A stretch of DNA of 64,000 bases from Agrypnia vestita (GCA_016648135.1 JADDOH010011215.1:1-64000), one strand, 5' to 3'. Numbered from the stretch's first letter, positions 1-11,680 are shown. Notes: generated by a model from the letters alone, not told the origin. Translations and numbers: made by a program.

Positions 1-1338
1 TCTCCCTTGAGCGCGTCAGTCAGAGCCATGTTAGCATCGCCAAAGATAGTTGATGTGATTGATCCCACGGTGTAGTCTTATTGACTAGAGATATTAAATG
101 ATGGTAAAACAGCATGATTATTACAGTTGATTGTGTAGTTCCTGATATGTTTCTCGCTGGCCGGGAAGGGAGAACCCCGAAGGTCTCTGTATACAGCAAG
201 TTAGAAAAGGTGGTGAATGATGAGAATGATGGTGTTAGTAATGCCATCGCGCTCCTGAATGCGGTCCCGATCATAAAGTTGATTGTTAAACTGCTGACAG
301 ATCTCGTTCATTAAAGCGGTCCCGAGCATAAGTATTGATTGTCGAACTGCTACCTGCATCTTATAATTTCTCGTTCACGAGGAACGTCCTATCTCGTCCT
401 TGAGTACGGAGTTATTACATTCACATACATTCATAACCAGAGCCCGAGCTCGTCGCACCAAGGGGACTGAAAAGACGTGAGAGGTTCTTCCCCTTAGATG
501 TTAGAGGGGTCACCGCATCAAGACCTTCAGACCATCCTGTAATTCTTGGCTTTAAAACCCAGTTATAACCAGGTAGATACAGTTAAGATGGCCCTACCTA
601 GTCCCTGACCTAAGGTGTCTCTCCAATCTAATCAGACTCCATAGCCGAGAACGCGCGCTCCGACATTCGACCCTGTCTTGCCACGCGAGTAGATCCAACT
701 TCATCTTTTTCCACAATCGAAATTCAGCCTCCCAAGATCACGGGGCGTGAAAGACGTACGACTCCTCGCCTCCCGACCATGAAGAGACGAACTTCCCCAT
801 TCGGTTCTCGTTCATTATCCCATTTATAATCCCCGCGTGCCTAACCTTAAGAGTCTAGCGCCGTTGATAAGATCGCATTATGCTACGTTGGAAGTTATTA
901 TTGCACAACCGGACGAAATGCCTATTTCCCGCGATCCTATTCAATTTGTAAAACGCAATAATATGTATTTATTTATGTTAGTAAAACGTTTGAAATGCAG
1001 AATGCACGTATGATGACCTCGCTTCTATCCTAAAGATAATTAAGATATAATCCCGACGTTACGTCCCGACATCAGTACTAATTTGTTTCCGCGTCCGTTA
1101 CCGTCGAACTCTGAACCCACGTAATGAAATGAATAGTGACCACGTGACAATGACAAATTATATACCACGAACATTCCATTTGATACACATAAGAAAACAT
1201 CAGGAATAAATAATATTAAAGGTTCTTATCTTAGTTCTGTAGTTGGTCTGCTTCCGAGATGGCCTCCAGATCCGAAGTAATATAACGGGTCCTCTCCAAA
1301 ATTGAGCAATTACCAGCGCCTGTGTAGCCCTTCACTTC
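1..1338. other. non-coding region, CpG-richer than surroundings
   Basis: No open frame here resembles a known protein. Composition is less AT-rich than the rest of the window, with many CpG-containing words, roughly up to position 3960. A short direct repeat of about 35 bp (261-295 and 316-351, 55 bp apart) begins GCGGTCCCGA. The region could be the untranslated or terminal part of a large mobile element, but I see no LTR pair, primer site or transposase. Function unknown. Confidence 0.4.
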
Positions 1339-1823
1339 CCTTGTATATATATTTTAATATCAGCGCCTGTAAAACTGTATTAGATCCTAGAAATAAGAAA
1401 ACTATTCCCTCTACGCCGAGCACATACAGGACATAAACCCCTTCAAACTAGTTCATCTACGCCGTACAGTGATATCACATGCAGACATAAACAATATAAT
1501 TACAAGTATGCTTGCGCCCCGCCGACTGGGCCCCTGTGTTTTCCAATAACAACTTTCCAGTCATGTATTTAACATAACGTCCTCCTTGTGTGTATGTGTG
1601 CTTCAATATCTGTCATCCAGTTAGTGATTCCCAAAATAGTGTTTTCCTTGTATATATATTTCAATATCAGCATCTGTAAACCTGTATAGGATCCTAGAAA
1701 CAAGAAGACTATTCCCTCTACGCCGAGCACATGCAGAACATAAGCCCTTTCAAACTAGTTCATCTACGCCGTATAGTGATATCACAAGCAGACATAAACA
1801 ATACAATTACAAGTATGCTTGCG
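1339..1823. repeat. pair of ~178-bp direct repeats
   Basis: Positions 1339-1516 and 1646-1823 are similar along their whole length; both contain CTATTCCCTCTACGCCGAGC and both end near AAGTATGCTTGCG. They lie 307 bp apart in the same orientation. The 129-bp spacer is not repeated. The copies differ by scattered substitutions, so the duplication is not recent. An apparent 70-codon frame inside the second copy is not shared by the first and is taken as chance. Confidence 0.75.
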
Positions 1824-2007
1824 TTCTCCCCCCACCTTTGTGGAAATATTCGCATTCGTATTCACCGAATAGTAGGCCTGATATTCGTATTCATGAAAGT
1901 AGTATTCGTTGCATCACTCTCAATAATAAAATCATATAGATAGATAATTACGGTAACTCATAAAAATATATGATATTACTTATATTAAACGAACAAAACA
2001 AAACAAT

Positions 2008-2458
2008 CTGTCATATAAGTGAATAACGTGATCACGGAAGACCGAAGGTTAACTACCCCTGAACAAACCGCGAACTGCCCACAATAATGGAAAATGTTGT
2101 AGAAAACATTTCAAATATCTAATATTGAATGAATAAAAACAATGTCATATGAATAACTATCGCGATTACGGATGGCCGAAGGTTAACCACCCCTGAACAC
2201 ACCGCGAACTGCCCACAATAGTGAATAATGTTCTAGAAAACATTTCAAATATCTAATATTGAATGAATAAAACAATGTCATATGAAAAACTATCACGGCT
2301 ACGGGAGACCGAAGGTTAACTACCCCTGATCTAACCGCAAACGACCCACAATAATGGAATATGTTGTAAAAAAAAACATTTCAAATATCTAATATTGAAT
2401 GAATAAGAACAATGTCATATGAATAACTATCACGGCTACGGAAGACCGAAGGTCAACT
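2008..2458. repeat. tandem array, ~134-bp unit, about 3.3 copies
   Basis: The landmark CCGAAGGTTAAC recurs at about 2042, 2176, 2309 and, as CCGAAGGTCAAC, 2446, giving periods of 134, 133 and 137 bp. Each unit also carries CATTTCAAATATCTAATATT and an AATGTCATAT boundary. Substitutions and small indels separate the copies. This is a minisatellite or satellite-like array; 134 bp is too long for a microsatellite and the array is too imperfect for a CRISPR. Confidence 0.85.
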
Positions 2459-2830
2459 TGTTTGAGTTCGATAGACGGCGGTTTTTTTTAATTTAGTTTA
2501 ACAATTTTTATTCATATGCCAGGCTGACCTGTAAATAATATCTTGCATTCGAAGCAGAAAACCCTTTCTAGAATTAATAAATGCGGCTTAATCTAAATAG
2601 ATACAATATATACAATTCGAAATACGTCTTTATAAGAACTTGATAGGAACAAATCGTGTTTAACGATTGCCTAATGATACGCAATACAAACATGTAACGA
2701 GTTCAATAATCTCACATCCGTGTTTTAATAAAATAATTATAAAATCCAGATTCATTTTTAAAATATATTATTAGTAGGAAACTTCTCGCACGATTTGAAT
2801 TTATATCACTCTGACAATCGAGATATTAAA

Positions 2831-3390
2831 ACCATATAAATACTCCGAATTATCCCCAAAATAATACAGATCATATAGAAATCCGTGTATTCAATCGCCA
2901 GTATAGATAACAAAGCATTCTTTTGCATAAGGATACATCCGCCCTGAAGAATCTCTCGTACATTCCGAACCTCGCGACATTAAATATACATAATTATTCT
3001 GAATTTTAAATCCCACAAACAAACACGAAACACCCTTCGCCAGTAAAGTATTCCATTTTAAAGCCTTTATATCTTTGGTAATATATGAATATCAAATATA
3101 AATGATTTTTCATATGAACAGCGACAGAATTATATATTTCATAAGCGTTATGCAATAATTCCCCCGCTGGAATTATTACAGTCGCAATATTACGATTTCT
3201 TGTATATTAAATCCGAAGCGCGTATAGTAATAATTATCCCTAGGCCCAAAATACGTAACAAAACAATCCACAACATGTATCTTGTTCAGATAAACCACAT
3301 AAATACTCCGATCCCAATTATTTCCAAAACAATACAAATCATATAGAAATCCGTGCATTCAATCGCCAGCACAGACAACACAAAATTCCT
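2831..3390. repeat. pair of ~90-bp direct repeats
   Basis: Positions 2831-2920 and 3294-3385 share the words AAATACTCCG, CATATAGAAATCCGTG and TTCAATCGCCAG in the same order, about 463 bp apart. Weaker similarity (ATTAAATC, then GCGTATAGTAAT or GCATAGTAAT) links 3210-3235 with 3460-3490. The whole 1200-3600 stretch thus seems built from diverged internal duplications. Confidence 0.65.
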
Positions 3391-4019
3391 CCGCATATTT
3401 GAAAGTTACACAAGTATTAGGAAAGAACGCCCGCTGGATTATCACGCAAAACTATGAATTATTAAATCTGATGAGCGCATAGTAATATAAGGTTCCAAAT
3501 ATAATACACATAAAAGGCAATAGAAATAAATAATATTGGAAATGCTTATCTGTTCACTGTTCCAATTCTCCTTTGAATTATTATCAACCTCCGGCTTTTT
3601 CCTCGGTCCAGTTAAATTAACTTCCTTACTTCGGACTCTCCTCGACAAAGCCTCGGCCGACCTTCAAGCTGAAAACTCAAGTGCCCGCTTTCTAATTTGT
3701 AACGCCTAAAAATAGTCCCTATCTCCCGCCATCTTTGATTCCAACTTGCGTGTAAAAGTCAAAGTCCAACTCTCAGAACCATCCTCATTGGTCAGATTCG
3801 GTGCTAACGGCGCATCTGTGATTGGTCCATCTCGTTAAACAAAATAACATAAAGCCTGCTTTACACGCCCGCGTGCAGAAATAATAAAGCTCGCCCGCAC
3901 CTACTTATCCGGCAAATATTTAATTATAGAGTATTTAACGGGTTGTGAAGCTTCTCTTTATTATAAACTTTAGCAGATAGATATTTTCGTATAATTTTTC
4001 AGCAATGTCTATTTGAATA
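3391..4019. other. non-coding region, nothing recognised
   Basis: No protein similarity is seen. CpG-containing words continue to about 3960, after which the sequence becomes AT-rich. Words such as AATAAATAATATT recur from 1205-1230, consistent with the internal duplications further left. Confidence 0.4.
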
Positions 4020-4390
4020 GGCCAATATCGTTACACACTGATCTTAGCATAATTAATAGAATTAAAAAGGGGTCGCTCAGATGGTTTGGGCTTGTTGACG
4101 AATGAATGAGGAAAGAATGGTAAGGAAGATATATAATGCAAGTGTTGATGGCGCCAGAAAGAGAGGGCGACCGCGGAAGACGTGGTATGCCACGTGGTAT
4201 GCGGAAGACGTGGCATAACCCCCGTGAAGATGGTCCCGTAAGAAGCCTTAACAACCGGCGAGCTTGCATGCGAAGATGTATGAATGTGGATGAGGTGAGA
4301 TTTGTATGTCAGGACAGAAGAGTGTGGCGCTCTTTCCTCTCTTCCTACCCCCATGGAGAAACGACGTGATGGTAAGTAAGTAAGTTAGTA
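4020..4390 (+). mobile_element. 3' end of a non-LTR retrotransposon (LINE), degenerate
   Basis: Broken frames encode the C-terminal tail of a LINE reverse transcriptase: a GSLRWFG-like segment, then ASVDGARKRGRPRKTW-like and RSLNNRRACMRRCMNVDE. The same tail occurs on the minus strand at 42965-43335, which confirms a family. A short duplication around 4180-4215 (ACGTGGTATG twice) and frameshifts disrupt it. The copy ends in GTAAGTAAGTAAGT, a simple tail of the kind RTE-like LINEs carry. It is 5'-truncated; the endonuclease and most of the reverse transcriptase are absent. The exact clade cannot be fixed by eye. Confidence 0.8.
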
Positions 4391-5755
4391 ATTTGCCATT
4401 AACACTTTTTCTAATTTCTAAAATTTAGAATTTATCTAACTTTAATCATGTTATTTGTAAGAATGTATTATCTTTAATACAAAATTTATATTTAAAAAAA
4501 TATTAAATTTATATCAATAGAATGGTTTGTTACCAAAAGATGATTAGAAAATTAAGAACAGTTGTTGCTATTTAAACATCTCCTTAAATCTATATCAAAA
4601 TTTCTACAAGTTTTACGTGTATAAAAATGATTTCAATCATTTAAAATTAATTTATATATCCCTGATTTCATAAAAATATCCTTATTCTTGTTATTTAACA
4701 CACAATTCTTTAATTTATTATCTTTAATTAATTTATTATTATAAAATAAAAATAATATAGTTGTATAGAAATCGGGACGTTTTAAATTTTAAATTTTTCA
4801 ACCATATTAGATTTATTATTATATTTTAGTTGTACCTAGAAGTATTGTTATTACAGATACCATTCGCATGGATAGTTGATGACCCTGATAGATAGTTCGT
4901 ATATGTTCTCAAAGTGCAGTATAAACAACATTTTATGACAATTAGTGAGATAACATGTCATAAGATGCGCCTTTTTATGATGATTTTTCTTTTTTCAAAA
5001 AAAAGAACGACAAACTACGACAGTAAAATCAGTTAAATAGAAAATTCATCATAACCGTTGTTATAACAAATGACTAACCCATCGTGAATCGACAGCGTTA
5101 ATGATTGAAAATGATTTATTCAACTTCCAGCAATTGCTTTTTGCAGTCGCAGAAAATGCGAAAATGGTATTGGCTAGGATGGATCTAAATCTCACTTAGA
5201 TAATGGGACATTCTTGAATATTGCGTCACTCATTTATAGACGATAAGACTGTCATTACGTCACAAGTATAACCGTAAAAATTATATGTCTCCAGTGCGGC
5301 GCCTCTGTATACCTGTTAGGTGCGTCGTACATACCTGTGTCACATTATGAAACATTTATATGTTTTAATCTGTAGGGCATTTAAACTTTTTTTAAAAACA
5401 TAAAAAGTTTAAACTTTATTTATTTTGCTCTTCGTTTATGATTGTTATTACGTTTGTATTATAACGTCTTTAAAATTTTCACTGTTTTGTTTTTATTAAT
5501 AATTACTAAGCAGCAATATCCAAAAAATTTCGTATATTTATAAACAAAGTAAATAATACATTTATATTGAAAAAGGTCAAGATATATGTTATTACTTCGG
5601 GGCGGGGTCAGTTATTACCCGTTCAACGCCGGGTTCAACAACCGCTAAACACTATCAAAACAAAAACAAATAACTCTATGGAACACACTACTATACATTG
5701 AACTGTGCTGTAATATGCCTGTGCGTACGCAAGTGTAAACATGTGTAGGTAAGGT
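4391..5755. other. AT-rich, nothing recognised
   Basis: No coding similarity is seen. The only local structure is an imperfect 12-bp palindrome around 5379-5412 (TTTAAACTTTTT against AAAAAGTTTAAA). Confidence 0.4.
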
Positions 5756-5759
5756 AGGT

Positions 5760-5939
5760 AGACCTCTTTCTGTTTAAGAAAAACAATCGAATTAGTAAGT
5801 ATAAGCCGTGCGTACGAGGCACATTGTTTAGTTGTGTTGGAGTTTATACCCGCAAACACCAACATAGCGAAACAATGTGAGTCGTACGCACGGCTTGCAC
5901 ATACTAATTCGATTGTCTTTCTTAAATGAAAAGAGGTCT
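5760..5939. mobile_element. near-perfect 180-bp fold-back (hairpin) element
   Basis: The arms 5760-5829 and 5870-5939 are reverse complements with few mismatches; each contains CTAATTCGATTGT (or its complement) and GCCGTGCGTACG. Inside the loop, TGTTGG and CCAACA extend the pairing, so nearly the whole segment can fold. No open frame is supported. It lies just left of a family T sequence (5946-6115) and may be part of one compound element. A pri-miRNA-like transcript is possible but unsupported. Confidence 0.75.
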
Positions 5940-5945
5940 AGCAGA

Positions 5946-6115
5946 CGTATGCAGCGAGAACATTATAAAGGAAAACATGACTTACGCAGACATGTATTTT
6001 GGAAAAAAATTTGAAATTACATATTTATGTAGCAGAATATTATGATATATTTAAATCTGAATGATAAGATAATAATTATGATAGAGATATTACGAGATAC
6101 GTATATCTTTTAATT
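5946..6115 (+). repeat. family T copy (shared with 24695-24945)
   Basis: This segment and 24697-24840 share GCAG(T/C)GAGAAC, TATTTGGAAAAAA, GCAGAATATTATGA and GATATTACGA in the same order and spacing. The copy at 24695 has terminal inverted repeats; here the right terminus is not visible, so this copy is truncated or rearranged. Non-coding. Confidence 0.6.
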
Positions 6116-6854
6116 CAATTTTTTTTTTTAAAAGAGTATACTTAAGACTTCGCAAATGCTAAAGAGGCAGGCAAGAAGATTTATAAATATACAAAGCGTC
6201 GGAAAGCACTTTTAGTAAGTATTTAAATTTATATTTGAAGTTATTGATAAATTATTGTTAAAAGTGAGGTCTTAAAGCCAAATTATCGTTATATTGGAAA
6301 ATATTAATAAAAAAATTCAAAAAATCTGGAGTAGGTAACTAGGTGAGATTAAAATATCTTCTTACAGTCATAAATCCTAAATGTTGCACAATTTAACGAA
6401 ATTTGTTTTGAATTCTACGTCATAATTTACATGACTGGTAGCAACAAATGATAATAATTATCAATATTGTACGAGTGTACGCAGAAAGTAGTTGTAAACA
6501 GGGAAAAAATATTTTTAACAATATTTAATCGTTTTTTTCACAGAACCCTCGTCTACTGTTATCCAGATAGTCGATGAGTTTCGCAGATCATCGTATCCGG
6601 CTGAACCGAACTGACTACCTACTCATCAATGTGTGAGAGGAGCAAATGTATCAATAGAGTGTTGAAAGTAGACGAAATGCGGTCACCAGGAAAATGAAGG
6701 CGATGACAAGTGATTAAAAATATGCCCAATATATGTTTTGGGTTAGTTTTAAAAGGATCTATGTTAAAGAATGTTAATTCAATTACACAGTATTTTTCCA
6801 TTTTGGCAGTCCACTATTAGAAATACACAAAAGTATAAATTAATAAAATTCAAC
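6116..6854. other. AT-rich, nothing recognised
   Basis: Only short chance frames are present. No repeat shared with the rest of the window was noticed. Confidence 0.4.
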
Positions 6855-7440
6855 ACAACAACCTTCACAGCTACGAAGATCGACTTGCCTTTTTCAAGAT
6901 GCACAAACTTGAGTCCCGACGGAAAATATCCGATCTCGTTGTGATGCACAAGATTCTCAGCGGAGCTATTGATTCTCTCTCTCTATCTGATATAAATTTG
7001 CAAGTTAAACCCCGTATAAGAAACCCGGAGTTCTTTAGAATAAGCCAGCACACTAAGAATGTCGGTTACTTTTCTCCCATCACAAGGTTGTGTCGCACAT
7101 ATAATTTGTATTGTGCTGACCCTAACATTGATGCTGATATTCTTGCAAAAACTCACTCATACACAACATCCATTTTCTAAACGATGACCTGAACCTATAG
7201 ATCCATTAAATCAATTATTCATTAAATATTAATCGCACAACATTCAAACACTAAATATACAATACACATAAATGTAAAATATACTTAAATGCGAATATAC
7301 ATGTTACTAGAGCGTGCCGAAGACACTTGTAATTGGGATAATGGGCACAGTCTTCACTACAATGTTTATTATCAGAGTATCATGTACTTATTATCCTGTT
7401 AGTGTCTCTAATAAATAAAATAAATAAATTAAAAAAATAA
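6855..7440 (+). mobile_element. 3' end of a LINE (Jockey/CR1-like), open C-terminal frame
   Basis: From about 6870 an open frame reads SYEDRLAFF, then KLESRRKISDLVV, HKILSGAIDS and finally SPITRLCRTYN, ending at 7180. This is the pattern of the extreme C-terminus of Jockey/CR1-type LINE reverse transcriptases: an ESRRxxADL-like segment, a KIxxGxID segment and a terminal SPxxRxxxxYN. About 230 bp of 3' untranslated sequence follows, then an A-rich tail with AAATA units (7411-7440). The element is 5'-truncated at about 6855; an ATG at 6899 is internal and not a real start. Confidence 0.8.
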
Positions 7441-7518
7441 ACGAAATAAACACCTGTCTGGGAGCCTAAAATTAAAGGAGAAATTGGGTGATTTTTTACA
7501 AGGTGATAATTTATTTTT

Positions 7519-7931
7519 TACCGGCTTACCCGCGCGGTTTCACACACGTAGATTATTAATAACTTTTAGTCACATTTTATAAATTTGTGTATTAGCCTTA
7601 ACGTATAGATATATGTCGTCCCAGACTTTTTAAATAACTTTTTAAATTCTACAACTTCTCTACAGAAAGTATTTAAATATCTCTTACCGTTAAGGCAGCG
7701 TTCGTAAAAAACGCCATCATTCGACCATTTTTTCGTCGACTTCAGTTGTAAAATAGGTCACCACGAAAAACACTTTTATTTGAACGAGATAATATATAAC
7801 CTGCTTCCACTATGAAGGTACATTCTAAATATTGAAGAAAGAATTTTTGAAATCGGATAATTAGTTTCGGAGATAACCTTCTACATCCAAACTTAAAAAC
7901 TTTACATCCTTATATATTAGTATACCTAGAT
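7519..7931 (+). repeat. family Z interspersed copy
   Basis: The head reads TTACCCGCGCGG and the end TATTAGTATA. It is similar along its length to 23980-24665 and to the partial copy 34722-34858. Shared words include TTCTACAACTTCTCTACAG, AAATATCTCTTAC and TTTTTGAAATCGGAT. No open frame. It behaves like a SINE or the 3' part of a LINE family; the class is unresolved. Confidence 0.65.
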
Positions 7932-7959
7932 TATTTTAGAAAAAAAAATGTATATGTTT

Positions 7960-8290
7960 GGTCCCGTCGAGCTTCTCCACCGTGACTAATATGCAACATT
8001 CTCTAGTGAATGTTTGTCAAAGACAGAAAAAAGGTTATATCTATACTTATTAAGAAATTAAATACTTAAAATGTAGCTTATCCGATTAGGAAAATTCTTT
8101 TTTGTAAAATTGGAGAAATACTTACGTAATTTTTTTATTGTTATTAACAAATACTTATCGGAATAAAAAATCCGTACCCTACATTATATCTTTTTTACTT
8201 ATAAATAAATTAAAGTACTTTCTTTTTTATCTTAGACAAACGTGCATCGGAGAATGTTGCATCTCAGTCACAACGAAGGAGCTCAGCTGT
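7960..8290. mobile_element. inverted-repeat element (MITE-like), ~55-bp arms
   Basis: The arms 7960-8020 and 8234-8290 are reverse complements with some mismatches: GAGCTTCTCCACCGTGACTA and GCAACATTCTC on the left pair with GAGAATGTTGC, AGTCAC and GAAGGAGCTC on the right. The 210-bp loop is AT-rich and non-coding. Confidence 0.6.
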
Positions 8291-8345
8291 TGTAGTCATG
8301 ATGCGACAATTTTTTTTTATTTCATCTTAAAAAGTGTAAATCAAT

Positions 8346-8822
8346 ATGTATATATAAAAAGAAACCCGTGTTTCCCTATCCGCCAAGTTTTCTCCATAAC
8401 CAGCTACAACCACCCACCGGCGGTTATGGTGGTGGATAGCCCTTGGTGTCACATCGAAAATATGCGAGTTTGGTAGGGGTGGCTGTGCGTGGGTGACGAA
8501 AATGTGCTTTCTAGCACATTTTTTTGTTATGGGAAGGCCGCAAATGCTTCATATTGATTCAAAATAGGCGCGCCGACTGTGTCGGTGAGTCTAGAAGGTT
8601 CCGGAAAAACCTGCTCTAGAAAGTTATGGAAGGAGAAGGTTCTAGAAAATTCCCGAAGTTCTATAATGTTCTAAACTGAGTGGCGGAATGTGTTGGTGTG
8701 TCTAGAAGATTCCTGTATTCGATAAAGTTCTGGAAGGAGAATGTTCTAGAAGGTTCGCGAAAGTTCTACGACGATCCAAACAGTGTACTAAAAGTGCGAA
8801 GCCGCGCGGGCACAGCTAGTAA
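8346..8822 (-). repeat. family X interspersed copy, reversed
   Basis: The reverse complement begins ACTAGCTGTGCCCGCGCGGC and ends in a short TA run, matching the plus-strand copy 34916-35403 along most of its length. Both carry recurring TTCTAGAA words and a segment with CATTTTCGTCACCCAC. There is no open frame. It is likely a SINE-like or non-autonomous element. Confidence 0.75.
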
Positions 8823-8895
8823 TAAATAAAATAATTAATCACCTCATTGTAAAAATCACCCGATCTCACCTAAATTTTCTTCCCGGGTGAGCAAC

Positions 8896-9300
8896 CCCTT
8901 ATAATTTATATCCCTGTCTTAATTCTGTAGGTAATATTTTATCGATTTTATCGATTTTATCGATAAATCGATTTTAATACTTAATTATATATTTTTTTAT
9001 ATTTCACAGATAAACACATAAGATTTTTTACAACAATGTTAACTAATGTTGATAATCAAATTATTGTATATGTTATACATCACACAAAAAGAATCAAGGT
9101 TCTTGTGTGTGGTGAGGGATAATCACTTACAAAGGAAAAATTTATATCAATATAACAAAAATTATGAATTACAAAAGAATTCCTATGTAAGATTTAAGTA
9201 GATAAGTAGTGTAAGATATTGGTAGTATAATGTAAGTTAACAAACAATGAGAATTATAAGTGCATAAAAAATTAAAATTATAGGTATACAAAAGATGTGG
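8896..9300. other. AT-rich; short ATCGATTTT tandem words
   Basis: Positions 8940-8976 hold about four tandem copies of a TTATCGATT word. The right part may be the 3' untranslated tail of the adjacent minus-strand LINE. No gene is seen. Confidence 0.4.
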
Positions 9301-9510
9301 CATATTTATTTCATATTCTTGATGTGGGACTTCAACTTGTACTTGAATTTATTGTAATCATCAATAGATTTTATTTCTGTGGGCAAATTATTAAAGTTGA
9401 GTATACTTCTATATAGAAAACCGTTTTGAAAATATGTGCTACTAAATTTAGGAGTTTTTATATTATTTTCATATCTGCTCGAGTGACATGTTTGTAAATT
9501 CTTCGTTTTC
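9301..9510 (-). mobile_element. LINE 3' coding remnant (Jockey-like)
   Basis: On the minus strand an open stretch from about 9500 to a TAA at 9307-9309 encodes NGFLYRSILNFNNLP, then IDDYNKFKYKLKSHI. This is the usual C-terminal pattern of Jockey-like reverse transcriptase ORFs (aromatic-rich segment, NxLP, FKxxLKxHL). The remainder of the element is missing, so this is a 5'-truncated or eroded copy. Confidence 0.7.
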
Positions 9511-9649
9511 TTTTCTTTAAATATTTGTTATATCGAATATTTCTTATAAATTATGTCAAACTATTAACTTTAAATATGATAAATAAAGTTTCTGTTCTGA
9601 ATCTTTGGGATCACTTGACGTGAAAAATCATGGAACATAATAATAATTA

Positions 9650-9757
9650 ATAACGATCCGTGCGTGACTGACGTGTCAGACTCGGGCGTCCGGGCCTCAT
9701 TAGCAGCTAGTCATCATCAATTTTGTTGTTGTAATTCCAGCCTAATTCCGGCGAGTT
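9650..9757 (-). repeat. family W copy, CpG-rich
   Basis: Its reverse complement matches 61069-61158: both contain GCTAATGAGGCCCGG and a CCGAGT(C/G)TGACACGTCA word. It is a ~95-bp GC-rich block in AT-rich DNA, conserved well enough between two distant copies to be a repeat family or a conserved element. Confidence 0.65.
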
Positions 9758-11125
9758 GATGAACAGACAGATGGATATTCGAAATAAGAATTGTGATACC
9801 TCAGATTTAAGAATTTAAGATCAGAATCTTATTATTACTAGGTACTATATAATTATAATTATAATACGCACATAATAATTACAAATCTGTCCATTATTTT
9901 GACTAAATATTTGCATGCCAAGTATCATAAAATGTTAGCAATTCACATATATTTTGGAAAAATAGTGAAAAACATGTGAACATAACCTAAAATATTAGTT
10001 TTCTTACGTCTATTGTATTTTCTAAATATTTCTACAAATTGGATTGTATGTACATTGACAGCAAGTGAGCGTAATATCTTTGAATTGTAGTGATACAGGT
10101 GAATGCTTGGAATCCCTTAAATACCTCGATTTTGCTACAACTTATCTGAGACGCAAATAATTTTTCGGATACATCACACAAGCTATCCCATGTTGAGTCT
10201 GGCGAAAAATGTCTTGAACTGAATATTTATTATTCTGATGAAAATAATAAAATGTATCTATTAAATGTATAAACATCATACACATTTAATAAATGTAATT
10301 TAAGAAATGAAGTATTGTTGTAGATACGGTGTGGTGTTGATTAGTTTAAGGCTATGAGTCACAGACGGGTAGGGTCTGTCACGAGGAATGGAAAAAACAA
10401 CACTTACTTATTCAACTTGGTCGCAAAGCACGATAAATTTTCCGGTAAATTAATAATAACACTGTGGATATTCAGATAATGGAAAAGTTTATGGGATCGA
10501 TTGATAGATATTATATGAATCATTTAGAACAACTTGAAAACACATCCAATTTGAATAGAAATGACGACCAGAAATCAATATCCTTATTGGTAATGAAATA
10601 ATATAGCAAATAATGTCAACAGACGTAATACTTTTGTTAAAGTTATGATGTTTTTTTTCAATATTTTATTAATTATGATATTAGCACTATAACTAACATT
10701 ATTTAACGATATTTATTAAAACTGTTTAATGTGATTTTTACATTAATTCAAAATATATGCATACTTAATCGAAGAAAAAAACTTAAAAACATCTTAACAT
10801 CTCTCATTAACCTTTTGACACCGTGTTTTGTAAAAAAATGTTCTTGGTAGAAACTAAAAAAATTTCAAATTTATAACCAATTGGTAACCGGCTAAAATAT
10901 TAGTGTTTTCTCATATTTGGTTCCTCTCATGCATGAATGTTTTAGAGTAAATAGTAGACAAGAGCTCAAAACATTACCTCATCCATAACTTTTATGTCCA
11001 CTTCATTTTGTAAACTTAAATCGTTATAATTTCCTACTATTGCCATCACCTAATCAAATTATGACAATATAATAAATAGTTTACCGATGAATAAAGTTTT
11101 CAACCTATGTAGATGGACTATTTTA
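9758..11125. other. AT-rich, nothing recognised
   Basis: There are no supported genes or repeats. A short palindrome around 10255-10295 (ATTAAATGTAT against ATACACATTTAAT) is too small to classify. Confidence 0.4.
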
Positions 11126-11129
11126 TATC

Positions 11130-11375
11130 AAACATAAAATTTTCGTTATTTGTCTGTCTGTCGGTTTGTCCATCCGTAACGTCTTGTTATGTTCCGCCAA
11201 TCGCCAGGGTTCAGAATAGTAAATTTAACTGAGAGGCACGAGAAATTAAAAAAAAAAGTTAAATATTTTGATAAAAGTCGTTATTACTATTTCATGGGTG
11301 TCGGCTATAAATAAGTAAATACTTATTATTTAGAAACCGACATATAAAAGTACCGTCATTTTTGACAGGTTACAC
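11130..11375 (-). repeat. family Y copy, reversed
   Basis: Read on the minus strand it starts AGCTGTGTAACCTGTC, then AAAAATGACGGTA, and ends in a GACAGACA-type tail, like the plus-strand copies at 20541 and 42028. The interior is strongly diverged. An immediately adjacent second reversed tail follows at 11385. Confidence 0.55.
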
Positions 11376-11384
11376 AGCTATCCC

Positions 11385-11680
11385 AAATGTAATAACTTCG
11401 TTGTCTGTCTGTCCGTTCGTCCGCCTGTCTGTCTGCCTGTCTATCCCCGTATCTTTGTGTAACGTTCGTGACATTTTTATATTAAAAGTTTCGTTTTTCA
11501 AAAAAAAAAAATTTTACGAAAAAAAATATTTTACTATTTTTTTTTCGTTTTTATGGAAAAAGTTTTTGGAAAATAATTTTTTTTGGGAAAATAATTTTTT
11601 TTTGGAAAACAAATTTTTTTTCGAAAATTTTCTTCACAAATTTTTTTCTACAATTTTTTTTTTCTGTTAGTTTCCTTACA
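11385..11680 (-). repeat. second family Y tail plus T-rich low-complexity DNA
   Basis: 11394-11445 is a run of TGTC/TGCC words equivalent to the reversed GACAGACA tail of family Y, followed by GTAACGTTCGTGACAT as in other reversed copies. 11500-11670 degenerates into TTTTTGGAAAA-like repeats. An apparent 102-codon frame there is low complexity and not a gene. Confidence 0.5.

Larger units (their letters stand above)
7450..8895. mobile_element. host element with ~60-bp inverted ends, filled by other insertions
   Basis: The left end 7450-7512 and right end 8829-8895 are imperfect reverse complements; both carry GGGTGATTTTTACAA or a one-base variant followed by a GGTGAT word. Between them lie a family Z copy, another inverted repeat pair and a reversed family X copy. 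The likely reading is a short inverted-repeat MITE whose middle was repeatedly used as a target. The target duplication of the outer element is not clear. Confidence 0.55.

Noticed and set aside
2008..2458. CRISPR array
   Set aside because: The repeats are ~134 bp, contiguous and diverged, with no spacers; the window is eukaryotic.
8346..8822. Helitron
   Set aside because: Could not see both a 5' TC start and a 3' CTRR end preceded by a hairpin; family X ends in a TA run instead.
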